Source: Roseateles depolymerans
GTDB lineage: Bacteria > Pseudomonadota > Gammaproteobacteria > Burkholderiales > Burkholderiaceae_C
Assembly (NCBI GenBank): GCA_003241055.1
Contig: QFOD01000006.1
Location: forward strand, 237,693-301,692
Direction of reading: 5' to 3'
DNA: 64,000 bases
The translations under genes and the position numbers were made by a program. A model generated the notes under the pieces. It ran no database searches, had not been told where the DNA came from, and saw only the letters and a list, made by a program, of their open reading frames with translations. Positions 57,162 through 64,000 of the stretch are shown here, piece by piece. The number at the start of each line of letters is the position of its first letter. Within the stretch, counting starts at the first letter, position 1.

Positions 57162-57961
57162 GCGCCGGCCTGCACGAACAGCAGCGCCGCCTCGCCGCGG
57201 CGATCCGCGACGGCGCCGAGCCGGGCGACGGGCTGCTGGCCGGCGACTGGGCGGCCGGCCTCGCGGTCTACCGCCACGCCTACCGCGCGCGGCTGCTGGC
57301 GGCGCTGCGCGACAACTACACGGTGCTGGCCCGCGCGCTGGGCGACGAGGCCTTCGACGCGCTGGGCCTGGCCTATCTGGACGCCCAGCCCAGCCGCACG
57401 CCGTCGATACGCTGGTTCGGCGCGGCGCTGGCGGACTTCATGGCGGGCCCGGCGCAAGACCTGGTCCCGCACGCGGCGCTGGTGGATCTGGCGCGCATGG
57501 ACTGGGCGCTGCGCCAGGCCTTCGACGCGGCCGACGAGCCGCTGCTGCAGGCCGGTGTGCTGGCTGCGCTGGCACCGCAGGACTGGGCCGGCCTGGTGCT
57601 GCGGCTGCAGCCCGGCGTGCAGCGGGTGGCGCTGGCCCATGCGGTCGAGCCGGCCTGGCGCTCGCTGCGCGAGTGGGAGCCGGAGTCCGGCGATGCCCAG
57701 CCCGAGCTGACGCCGCCCGAGGCGCATGCGCACGAGCTGCTGGCCTGGCGCCAGGGGCTGGAAACCCGCTGGCGCTCGCTGGAGCCGCTGGAGGCGGCGC
57801 TGCTGGCCGCCGTGGCGAAGGGCCTCTGCTTTGCCGACCTGTGCGAGGAGGCCGCGCGCCACCTGGGCGACGCCGAGGCGGCCGCTGCCGCGGTGGTGGC
57901 GGCGCTGCAGCGCTGGCTGGTCGACGGCCTGCTGGTGGGCGCGGATCAGCGCGCGTCGTAG
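57158..57961 (+). CDS. bufC: BufC/HvfC-family RiPP modification partner (DUF2063)
   Basis: A 267-residue helical protein. The N-terminal DUF2063 domain has the family pattern QQRRLAAAIRDG, LAVYRHAYRARLLAALRDNY, and AYLDAQPSRTPSIRWFGAAL. The C-terminal half (from about 140) is the second helical domain with CFADLCEEAARHLGD and a terminal winged region. These partners bind the precursor leader and present it to the MNIO enzyme. Coupled to bufB by a 4-bp overlap. The frequent third partner, a DoxX-like membrane protein, is absent; a convergent lipoprotein gene follows. Confidence 0.92.
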   Translation: MSAGLHEQQRRLAAAIRDGAEPGDGLLAGDWAAGLAVYRHAYRARLLAALRDNYTVLARALGDEAFDALGLAYLDAQPSRTPSIRWFGAALADFMAGPAQDLVPHAALVDLARMDWALRQAFDAADEPLLQAGVLAALAPQDWAGLVLRLQPGVQRVALAHAVEPAWRSLREWEPESGDAQPELTPPEAHAHELLAWRQGLETRWRSLEPLEAALLAAVAKGLCFADLCEEAARHLGDAEAAAAAVVAALQRWLVDGLLVGADQRAS

Positions 57962-58830
57962 ATCAGCGTCTGCGTGGCGCGGCGCTCGCCCGCCAGCGTG
58001 CCGTGCTGGTTCAGCGTGGCCGCGACCGTGCCGTAGACCTTGGTGCCCCAGGTCAGCGTCAGCTCGCAGTGGCTCACCGGCGAGGTGGCCGTGCTGTTGT
58101 TGTTGGCTCGCACGCTGGCGGCGTTCAGCGTGCTGTCGGTGGGCAGGGGCTCCAGCGTGTAGGCGCCCGGCACGCTGGCGTCGGCCTTGGCGCCGAGGCT
58201 CTCGCTCTTCACATCGAAGGCGCTGTTGTCGCTGCGTGTGCAGCGGCCGTCGGCGTTCAGCGTGACGGTGTCGGTCAGCGCGCGCGACAGGCGCACGGCC
58301 AGCGGGCTGCCGGTGCGGGTCAGCGTGGCGGTGCCGGTGGGTTGCAGCACCGAGAACGCGGCAGGTAGCGTCACCTGGCTCACGTGGCGCGTGCCGTCGC
58401 GGGTGAACACCAGCGTCACCTGCGGCTGGGCGCTGCTGCTGACCAGGCTGAGCGTGTAGTCCAGGCGCTGGCCGTCGGGGTTGCTCAGGCGGCTCTCGCT
58501 GCTGCCGTCCACGCTGGCGCTGAGGCGCTCGTTGGCGCCCAGCAGCACCGTGGTGAACAGGTTGGCCGACTTGCCCATGAAGCCCTCGATCAGCACCGTG
58601 TTGCTGCCGGCCTGTTGCGACGCGGTGAAGCGCGGGCCGATCTCGTCCACCCGCAGCGTAGAGGATTCGGTGCAGTTGCGCAGGCCGCAGGTGAGGGCGC
58701 CGCCGATCGCGTTGCCGATGTCCTCGCCGATGGAGCTGCCCGCGCCACAGCCCGCCAGGGTGAGCAAAGTCATGCTGCCGAGCAGCGCGGGCAGCCGGCG
58801 GTTTCCGGGCAAAGGCATAGGCATAGGCAT
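57946..58830 (-). CDS. Hypothetical lipoprotein
   Basis: The reading frame from the ATG at 58830 gives 294 residues beginning with three Met-Pro repeats (other ATGs at 58824 and 58818). The signal ends in a lipobox (LLTLAGC). The mature protein is beta-rich and Ser/Thr-rich (SSTLRVDEIGPRF, LIEGFMGKSANLFTTVLLGA, VRANNNSTATSPVSHCELTL). I recognise no family. It overlaps the bufC end by 16 bp on the opposite strand. There is no evidence that it belongs to the bufferin system. Confidence 0.7.
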   Translation of the reverse strand: MPMPMPLPGNRRLPALLGSMTLLTLAGCGAGSSIGEDIGNAIGGALTCGLRNCTESSTLRVDEIGPRFTASQQAGSNTVLIEGFMGKSANLFTTVLLGANERLSASVDGSSESRLSNPDGQRLDYTLSLVSSSAQPQVTLVFTRDGTRHVSQVTLPAAFSVLQPTGTATLTRTGSPLAVRLSRALTDTVTLNADGRCTRSDNSAFDVKSESLGAKADASVPGAYTLEPLPTDSTLNAASVRANNNSTATSPVSHCELTLTWGTKVYGTVAATLNQHGTLAGERRATQTLIYDAR

Positions 58831-58921
58831 TCGGGGGAATTGAGGCCGCCGCATACTAGCCGCCGGCCAGGTCTTGCGGACCTGGGGATTTTTCCGTAAA
58901 TACTCACGCGATGGAGACGTT

Positions 58922-59455
58922 ATGAAAAGCATGTTGTTGCGCGCGCTGGCCGTGGCGGCCCTGATGGCGGCCGGGGTGGCCCAGGCGGCGTTGCCGGTCG
59001 GCGCCAAGGCGCCTGACTTCAGTGCCGAGGCGGCCGTGGGCGGCCAGACCTTCAGGTTCAAGCTGGCCGATGCGCTCAAGCAGGGCCCGGTGGTGCTGTA
59101 CTTCTATCCCAAGGCCTTCACCAGCGGCTGCACCGTCGAGGCGCACCAGTTCGCCGAGGCGACCGACAAGTTCAAGGCCCATGGCGCCACCGTCATCGGC
59201 ATGTCCAACGACGACATCGACACGCTGAAGAAGTTCAGCGTCGAGGCCTGCCGCAGCAAGTTCGCCGTGGCGGCCGACGCCGGCGCCAAGGTCATCAAGG
59301 ACTACGACGTGGCGCTCAAGGTGATGCCCGGCATGGCGGATCGCGTGTCCTACCTAATCGCGCCGGACGGCAAGGTCGCCGCGGTCTACTCCAGCATGAG
59401 CCCCGATGGCCATATCGAGGCGATGCTCAAGGCCGTGGACCAGCTGAAGAAGTAA
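58922..59455 (+). CDS. Secreted peroxiredoxin (AhpC/TSA, PrxQ-like)
   Basis: The ATG at 58922 follows GGAG and gives 177 residues with a signal peptide (LRALAVAALMAAGVAQA). The thioredoxin-fold mature part has the peroxidatic Cys70 in the YPKAFTSGCTVEA motif, a PrxQ/BCP-type site. The C-terminal strand DRVSYLIAPDGKVAAVYSSM is intact. A second cysteine (Cys109 in SVEACRSKF) could resolve. It would remove peroxides in the periplasm. It is divergent from the lipoprotein and followed by an amidase 39 bp later. Confidence 0.92.
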   Translation: MKSMLLRALAVAALMAAGVAQAALPVGAKAPDFSAEAAVGGQTFRFKLADALKQGPVVLYFYPKAFTSGCTVEAHQFAEATDKFKAHGATVIGMSNDDIDTLKKFSVEACRSKFAVAADAGAKVIKDYDVALKVMPGMADRVSYLIAPDGKVAAVYSSMSPDGHIEAMLKAVDQLKK

Positions 59456-59494
59456 GCCGGTCGCCTTCATTCCCCTCACAGACGAGGCCAGCCC

Positions 59495-60892
59495 ATGCAT
59501 CACCTGTCGGCACTCGAGCTGCTGGACGCCTATCGCGCCGGAACCCTGTCGCCGGTGGACGTGATGCAGGCCGTGCTGGCCCAGGCACAGCGGCGCGAGC
59601 CGCAGCTGCATGCGCTGTGCCTGCTGCAGGCCGATGAGGCGCTGGCCGCCGCTCGCGACAGCGAGGCGCGCTGGCGCGCCGGCACGGCCCGGGCGCTGGA
59701 GGGCGTGCCCGTCACGCTGAAGGAGAACATCGCGGTGCCGGGCGCGCCCTACCGGCTGGGCACCGCGGCCACGCCCGCGGGCGCGGTGGCCGATTTCGAG
59801 GCGCCGCCCGCGGCGCGGCTGCGCGAGGCCGGCGCCATCGCCTGGGCGCGCACCACGATGCCGGACTACGGCATGCTGAGCTCCGGCCTGTCCAGCCTCT
59901 ACCCCGAGCCGGCGCGCAACCCCTGGCAGACCGACCTGACCCCCGGCGGCTCCAGCGCCGGTGCCGCCGCGGCCGCGGCCGGCGGCTACGGCCCGCTGCA
60001 CTTGGGCACCGACATCGGCGGCTCCATCCGGCTGCCGGCGGGATGGTGCGGCCTGGTCGGCCTCAAGCCCAGCCACGGCCGCGTGCCCATCAAGCCGGGC
60101 TATGCCGGCCGGGCCGCCGGGCCACTGACCCGCACGGTGGCCGATGCCGCGCTGATGCTGGCCGCGCTGGCCCGGCCCGACGCCCGCGACCCGACCCAGC
60201 TGCCGCCGCAAGACCTGTCCCCCGAGACGCTGCTCGCGGCGCCCGATCTGCGTGGCCTGCGCCTGGGCCTGCTGCTGGAGGCGGGCTGGGGCGAGCCGGT
60301 GCAGCCCGAGGTGGCCGCGCTCGTCACGGCGGCCGCCCGGGCCTTTGTGGCGCAGGGCGCCGTGGTCGAGCCGCTCGCGCCCTTCAGCACCCGCGAGATG
60401 GCGGACGGCATCGACCGTTTCTGGCGCATGCGCTCCTGGCTGGATATCCAGGCGCTGCCGCCGGCGCAGCGCGAGCGCGTGCTGCCCTACATCCTGGCCT
60501 GGGCGGCACCGGCCGCAGGCTTCGACGGCGCCACGGTGTTTAGGGGCTACAGCCAGATGCAGGCGCTGCGCGAGGCGGCCAACGCGGCCTGCGAGCGTTT
60601 CGATTTCGTGCTGTCGCCGGTGTCGCCCATGCCGGCCTTCCCGGCGCATGCGGCCAGCCCGCTGAACGACCCGGCGCGGCCCTTCGAGCACATCGCGTTC
60701 ACGCTGCCCTGCAACATGAGCGAGCAGCCGGCGCTGGCGCTCAACGCCGGCTACACCTCGACCGGCCTGCCGGTGGGCCTGCAGATCACCGGGCGGCGCT
60801 TCGACGATGCCGGCGTGCTGCGGCTGGGCGCCGCCTGGGAGCGCCTGCGCCCGGCCGGCCGGCCCTGGCCGCTGGACAGCAGCGGCGGCTGA
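59495..60892 (+). CDS. Amidase signature-family amidohydrolase
   Basis: A 465-residue amidase with the Ser-cisSer-Lys triad region: Lys in VTLKENIAVPG, the PGGSSAGAAAAAAG glycine/serine segment and GTDIGGSIRLPAGWCGLVGL with the nucleophile-proximal residues. The family hydrolyses amides, including gatA-like and aryl-acyl amidases. The position next to a peroxiredoxin gives no substrate clue. GatB/C are absent, so it is not the glutamyl-tRNA amidotransferase subunit. It is convergent with the orphan gene that ends at 60909 (16-bp gap). Confidence 0.9.
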   Translation: MHHLSALELLDAYRAGTLSPVDVMQAVLAQAQRREPQLHALCLLQADEALAAARDSEARWRAGTARALEGVPVTLKENIAVPGAPYRLGTAATPAGAVADFEAPPAARLREAGAIAWARTTMPDYGMLSSGLSSLYPEPARNPWQTDLTPGGSSAGAAAAAAGGYGPLHLGTDIGGSIRLPAGWCGLVGLKPSHGRVPIKPGYAGRAAGPLTRTVADAALMLAALARPDARDPTQLPPQDLSPETLLAAPDLRGLRLGLLLEAGWGEPVQPEVAALVTAAARAFVAQGAVVEPLAPFSTREMADGIDRFWRMRSWLDIQALPPAQRERVLPYILAWAAPAAGFDGATVFRGYSQMQALREAANAACERFDFVLSPVSPMPAFPAHAASPLNDPARPFEHIAFTLPCNMSEQPALALNAGYTSTGLPVGLQITGRRFDDAGVLRLGAAWERLRPAGRPWPLDSSGG

Positions 60893-60908
60893 CGCCGGCC
60901 AGGCGCGC

Positions 60909-62396
60909 TCAGCGCCGCAGCGTCAGCCCCAGCAGCGCGGCCAGCGGCAGCACCGAGCGGGGCAGCCAGGGCAGGCTCCACAGCCCGCCGTGATGGGCGC
61001 GCTGCACCAGCAGCTCCAGCGGGTGCCGGAACGCCGGCCGGGGGCTGCGCAGCCGGTGCACCCACAGGCCGGCCATCAGCGCGCGGGTGGTGTCCGGCGC
61101 GAAGGCCTGCACGCCGAAGGCCGGGGCGCCGCGGAAGGCGGCGGCCAGCAAGGGGTTGGAGACGACCGAGGCGGTCGTCGTCGACGGGGCCACCGCGAAG
61201 CTCACCTCATGGCCGTCCGCGTGGGCCGTCAGCGCGCGCCACTGCTGCAGCCGCTTGGCCAGCGCGTAGTTGGGCCCCTGCTGCAGCACCAGGGCGTCCA
61301 CCAGGCCCCAGGTGGCGGGGCCGGCGCCGTCCGTCAGCGTTTCCAGCCCGGCCAGATGGGGGGCATAGAGCCGCCCGCCGCTGAGCGTGCGCAGCAGGCC
61401 CGCGCCCAGGCGCTGGGCCGGGCCCTGCCGGGCGGCGCGCGCCTGCACCGCGCGCGCCAGCGCTTCGGGCACGGCGAACAGGTCGGTCGGCGTGGCCATG
61501 TAGGCCAGGCGGGTGCGTGCGTCGGCATCGCACAGCGCCGCGGCGATGGCATCCATCGCCAGGCTGACCCGCACATGGCGTTCGCCGTCCAGGTAGGCGA
61601 GGCTGGCGATGGCCAGCGGCCCGTCGGCGCTGAAGCCGGCCAGCCAGGCAGCGATCTCCGGCGTGTCGGTCAGCAGGTCGGCGCCGGCAGTGTCCAGGCC
61701 GGGCGTGCGGCCGGCGGCCACGGGCGCCTGCAGTGTGGCATTGCCGGCCGCGATGGCGGCTGCGATGCGCGGCCAGGCGCGCGAGCCCGCCGGCTCCACG
61801 GCCAGGATGCGGGCGCGCCAGCCGGCCAGCAGCGGCAGCGGGCCGGCCTCGCTGCCGGCGCCCAGCAGCACCAGTTGCTGGTCCGACAGGTCGAACCATT
61901 CCGGGTGCGCCCGTGCCTCGTGCAGCGCCTGCACATGGCCGGGCTCGCACAGGCCGTCGGCGGCCCAGCGGTCCAGCTGGCGTGCGAGCTCGTCGCCCTG
62001 CAGCAGGCGGCCCTGCCAGGGCACGGCCCAGGGGCGCGGGCGGGCGTCGCCCTGGCCGGCCAGCGTCAGCGTCTGCAACGCTGTGCGTGGCGCCGCCATG
62101 GCCTGGGGCAGCGGCAGAGCCCGGCCATCGCGCCAGAAGGGCAGCGTCTGGTGGGCGGCCGCGAGGCCGGCGCGGGCCGAGGCGACGACGGCCCCGGGCT
62201 GATGCAGCTGCGCGGCCACCAGCGCCCGCCAGTGCCGCGGGTAGGCGCGGCGCCAGTCGCGTTCGGCCAGCAGTGCAGCGGCGGCCTCCGGGGCCAGGTC
62301 TTGCAGCGCGGCGGCCAGGATGGTTCGACCGGGCGCCCCGGATGATGGGCGGCCGGCTGCGTCCAGCGGCCAGTGCAGACCGTGCCGCTCGTTCAT
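60909..62396 (-). CDS. Large orphan protein
   Basis: The ATG at 62396 gives 495 residues. A LVLLGAGSEAGPLPLLAG segment followed by RARILAVEP looks like a Rossmann dinucleotide-binding start (GAGxxxG). The N-terminal 90 residues are helical and Trp/Ala-rich. The C-terminus has a basic LELLVQRAHHGGLWSLPW and a hydrophobic VLPLAALLGLTLRR end that may be a membrane anchor. I recognise no family. Its start overlaps the stop of the 155-residue gene upstream by 4 bp, so the two form one unit. Function is unknown. Confidence 0.7.
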   Translation of the reverse strand: MNERHGLHWPLDAAGRPSSGAPGRTILAAALQDLAPEAAAALLAERDWRRAYPRHWRALVAAQLHQPGAVVASARAGLAAAHQTLPFWRDGRALPLPQAMAAPRTALQTLTLAGQGDARPRPWAVPWQGRLLQGDELARQLDRWAADGLCEPGHVQALHEARAHPEWFDLSDQQLVLLGAGSEAGPLPLLAGWRARILAVEPAGSRAWPRIAAAIAAGNATLQAPVAAGRTPGLDTAGADLLTDTPEIAAWLAGFSADGPLAIASLAYLDGERHVRVSLAMDAIAAALCDADARTRLAYMATPTDLFAVPEALARAVQARAARQGPAQRLGAGLLRTLSGGRLYAPHLAGLETLTDGAGPATWGLVDALVLQQGPNYALAKRLQQWRALTAHADGHEVSFAVAPSTTTASVVSNPLLAAAFRGAPAFGVQAFAPDTTRALMAGLWVHRLRSPRPAFRHPLELLVQRAHHGGLWSLPWLPRSVLPLAALLGLTLRR

Positions 62397-62860
62397 GCGA
62401 CGGGAGGCTCTGCGGGGTAGCCCGCGGCCACCAGGGCCTGGTTCAGCAGGCGCCAGCCCTCGGCCATGTTGTGGGCGCGTAGCACCGGCCGGGTGGGGCG
62501 CCAGATGGCCATCACGGCGTCGAGGTTCTCCACGCCGGGCAGGTCGTCGCCGGCCACGAACACCAGGCTGCGCGACACCACGCCCTGCGAGATGTAGCCG
62601 TGCACGGCCTCGGCCAGGCGCGGCAGCGCCTCGGGCTCCATCTCCAGGCTGTGCCTGAACTCCACCAGCGACACGAAGAAACCGTCGCGCGGCAGCTGCT
62701 TGGCGGCCAGCCGCACCGCACGGCGCGTGGCCATCATCAGCTCGCCGTCGAACGGCCCCTCGGCCACCGCGAGCATCACGCGCCCGTGCACGCTGACGCT
62801 CACACGGCCGAAGCCACGCGTGCGCAGCAGGTGTCGGTAGTCGCTGAAGCTGGTGTCCAT
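62393..62860 (-). CDS. Orphan soluble protein, paired with the 495-residue gene
   Basis: The ATG at 62860 gives 155 residues. Segments VSVSVHGRVMLAVAEGPFDG and VEFRHSLEMEPEALPRLAEA alternate strand and helix, and LVFVAGDDLPGVENLDAVMA suggests a small alpha/beta STAS-like or PII-type fold. I recognise no family. It is translationally coupled (ATGA-type overlap) to the downstream orphan. It begins 57 bp after the GST gene. Confidence 0.7.
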   Translation of the reverse strand: MDTSFSDYRHLLRTRGFGRVSVSVHGRVMLAVAEGPFDGELMMATRRAVRLAAKQLPRDGFFVSLVEFRHSLEMEPEALPRLAEAVHGYISQGVVSRSLVFVAGDDLPGVENLDAVMAIWRPTRPVLRAHNMAEGWRLLNQALVAAGYPAEPPVA

Positions 62861-62916
62861 GGGTGGCCGGATTTTGCACGGCACGGCGGGGCCCGCCCGC
62901 CGGCTGTCGTGCCCGG

Positions 62917-63543
62917 TCAGTAGACCGGGTCGGCCAGGCCTTCGCGCTGCACCACGCGCTGGGTGGCCGGGCGCTGCAGCACGCGCTGCAGGTAGGCCGC
63001 CAGGTAGGGGCGGGCCTTGGCGGGGCGCGCCTGCATGCGGGTCCAGCGGCACAGCATGAAGGCCAGCGGATCGACTGCGCTGAAGTGCTCGCCCAGCAGC
63101 CAGGGGCCACCGTGGCGGGCCAGCTCGGCCTCCAGCTGATCCAGCATCGGAGCCACCTGGGCCTCGGCGCGGGCCTTGACGTCGGCGGCGTCGCTGGCCA
63201 TGCGCTCGGGGTAGAAGTAATGGATCAGCATGGCCTGCAGCGTGTTGGTCAGCCAGACCATCCACTTGTAGTACTGGGCCCGTTCGGGCGTGCCGGGCGC
63301 GGGCGCGAAGCCGGGGTGGCAGTCGGCCAGGTGCAGCAGGATGGCGGCGGTCTCGTACAGCACCAGGTCGCCGTCCACCAGCACCGGGATCAGCCCGTTC
63401 GGGTTGAGCTTGAGGTAGGCGGCCGACTTGTGCTCGTTGGCCGCGCGATTGACGGTGCGCAGCGTGAAGGGCACGCCCATTTCCTCGAGCAGCAGGTGGG
63501 GGGCGAAGCTGGCGTTGCTGGGGTAGTAATGCAGTTCGATCAT
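62917..63543 (-). CDS. Glutathione S-transferase
   Basis: A 208-residue GST. The N-terminal thioredoxin-like domain reads IELHYYPSNASFAPHLLLEE with a Ser/Asn near the catalytic position, then KLNPNGLIPVLVDGDLVLYE with the gamma-Glu-binding VLYETAAILLHLAD. The C-terminal helical domain (from about 90) has a GEHFSAVDPLAFMLCRW N-capping motif. Substrates are unknown. It may be cotranscribed with the two downstream orphans. Confidence 0.92.
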   Translation of the reverse strand: MIELHYYPSNASFAPHLLLEEMGVPFTLRTVNRAANEHKSAAYLKLNPNGLIPVLVDGDLVLYETAAILLHLADCHPGFAPAPGTPERAQYYKWMVWLTNTLQAMLIHYFYPERMASDAADVKARAEAQVAPMLDQLEAELARHGGPWLLGEHFSAVDPLAFMLCRWTRMQARPAKARPYLAAYLQRVLQRPATQRVVQREGLADPVY

Positions 63544-63664
63544 GGGCGGTGCGTGGTGCAGGATGCGAGCGTCCGAACTTTACGCGGGCGCAACACCGCT
63601 GCAGTCCACGGCCTTCAGCCTGCAGACGTTGCCAGGACATCCCGGCTTTTTCAGGACGACCACG

Positions 63665-63919
63665 ATGACCACCCCCAAGACCACGACGTTTGCCTGACTG
63701 GCGCTGTGCGCCGCACTGGCCGCCCCGCTCGCGCAGGCCGAGCCGCCGCGCGGGCCCGGGCACGGCGGCCCCGGCCGGCCGGGCATGGTGTTCGACGAGC
63801 GCTATCACCACGACCACTACTACCCCGCGCCGGGCTATGTCGCGCCGCGCCTGCCGGGCGGCGCCGTCATCGTCAATGCCGGGCCGGACCGCTACTGGTT
63901 CCAGGGGGGAGACGTTTGA
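63665..63919 (+). pseudogene. Broken small secreted-protein gene (DUF6515/RcnB-like)
   Basis: A single frame reads MTTPKTTTFA, then a TGA at 63695-63697. It continues LALCAALAAPLAQA, a signal peptide, and a Pro/Gly/His/Tyr-rich mature segment (FDERYHHDHYYPAPGYVAPR, DRYWFQGGDV) that stops at 63917. The pattern matches small envelope proteins with DxRYHxDxYYP and a YWFxxGVWY end; here the W-Y end is missing. The TGA in the signal peptide and the truncated end suggest loss of function. The GC content falls immediately after the second stop. Confidence 0.65.
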
Positions 63920-64000
63920 AATGAGCCAAGAGAAAGCGGCGCGAAACTTCCGAAATTCGGCCGTGGATCAATGACTTAGGAAAACTGACGCCGGATCATG
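63920..64000. other. Right-edge segment of lower GC
   Basis: These 81 bases are visibly lower in GC than the rest of the window (for example GAAACTTCCGAAATTC) and begin where the small secreted-protein frame is cut. They may be the end of an inserted element that continues beyond the window. I see no terminal repeat or coding start that proves it. Confidence 0.4.

Noticed and set aside
59495..60892. gatA (Glu-tRNA amidotransferase subunit A)
   Set aside because: The signature is shared by all amidases; gatB and gatC are absent and the flanking motifs fit a general amidase.
63695..63697. TGA read as selenocysteine in the small secreted protein
   Set aside because: The codon lies in the signal peptide, no SECIS-like hairpin follows, and no redox motif surrounds it.

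Overview
The window is a stretch of a very GC-rich chromosome. Gene content fits a betaproteobacterium of the order Burkholderiales, probably near Rubrivivax, Leptothrix or Roseateles. Supporting signs are a second-type 85-residue IF-1, a PEP-CTERM exported protein, an LptA-LptB-RpoN block, a DUF3348/DUF802/OmpA/DUF2894 operon and a bufferin-type cluster. This placement is inference; no rRNA gene is present. I see no tRNA, rRNA, CRISPR array, complete insertion sequence or prophage. Coding density is high, and most long antisense reading frames are shadows caused by high GC.

Layout. 1-5.2 kb (minus strand): a polyprenyl-phosphate pentose cassette with a DprE2-like SDR, a DprE1-like FAD oxidase, a HAD-UbiA fusion, a multi-pass membrane protein and a frameshifted gtrA. 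5.4-9.6 kb: fadD, a small orphan, rsmE and an MFS carrier. 9.5-21.3 kb: housekeeping genes, namely rlmL, rpoN, lptB-lptA, two tandem dsbA genes, a SPOR protein with argS, a Ser/Thr kinase fused to a cNMP-like domain, and psiF. 21.4-31.7 kb: a large TonB receptor, a glycine-zipper lipoprotein, a 77-bp tandem repeat with a covarying hairpin, an amiD-dppB-dppC-dppD-dppF operon, and a short plus-strand operon (GNAT, PF09791-like, creatininase-like). 31.7-36.6 kb (minus): four tightly packed genes encoding a MotA/ExbB-like protein with a very long coiled-coil tail, a MotB-like peptidoglycan-binding partner and two soluble proteins of unknown role. 36.8-44.4 kb: threonine aldolase, an acyl-CoA ligase, infA, HlyIII, a PEP-CTERM protein and PhoD.

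44.5-46.3 kb is an accessory island. An AT-richer HEPN-domain gene lies between two inverted copies of a dispersed repeat of about 265 bp; a third copy splits the dpp operon. 46.4-50.2 kb: an AcoR-like sigma-54 activator and a divergent aldehyde dehydrogenase with a perfectly spaced -24/-12 promoter and upstream dyads. RpoN is encoded in the same window.

50.3-55.7 kb (minus): two small genes and a peptidoglycan-sugar recycling operon (murQ, ampG-like, nagX-like, GHL10 hydrolase). With amiD-dpp this gives the window two separate muropeptide salvage systems. 55.9-58.0 kb (plus): a bufferin-like RiPP metallophore operon (bufA, bufB, bufC) with a strong hairpin between precursor and maturase. 58-64 kb: a lipoprotein, a secreted peroxiredoxin, an amidase, two orphan genes, a GST, and at the right edge a broken small secreted-protein gene next to a drop in GC.

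The best candidates for an under-described system are the DUF3348-DUF802-OmpA-DUF2894 operon, whose two membrane subunits look like an ion-driven motor of the MotAB/ZorAB type, and the bufferin-type operon.
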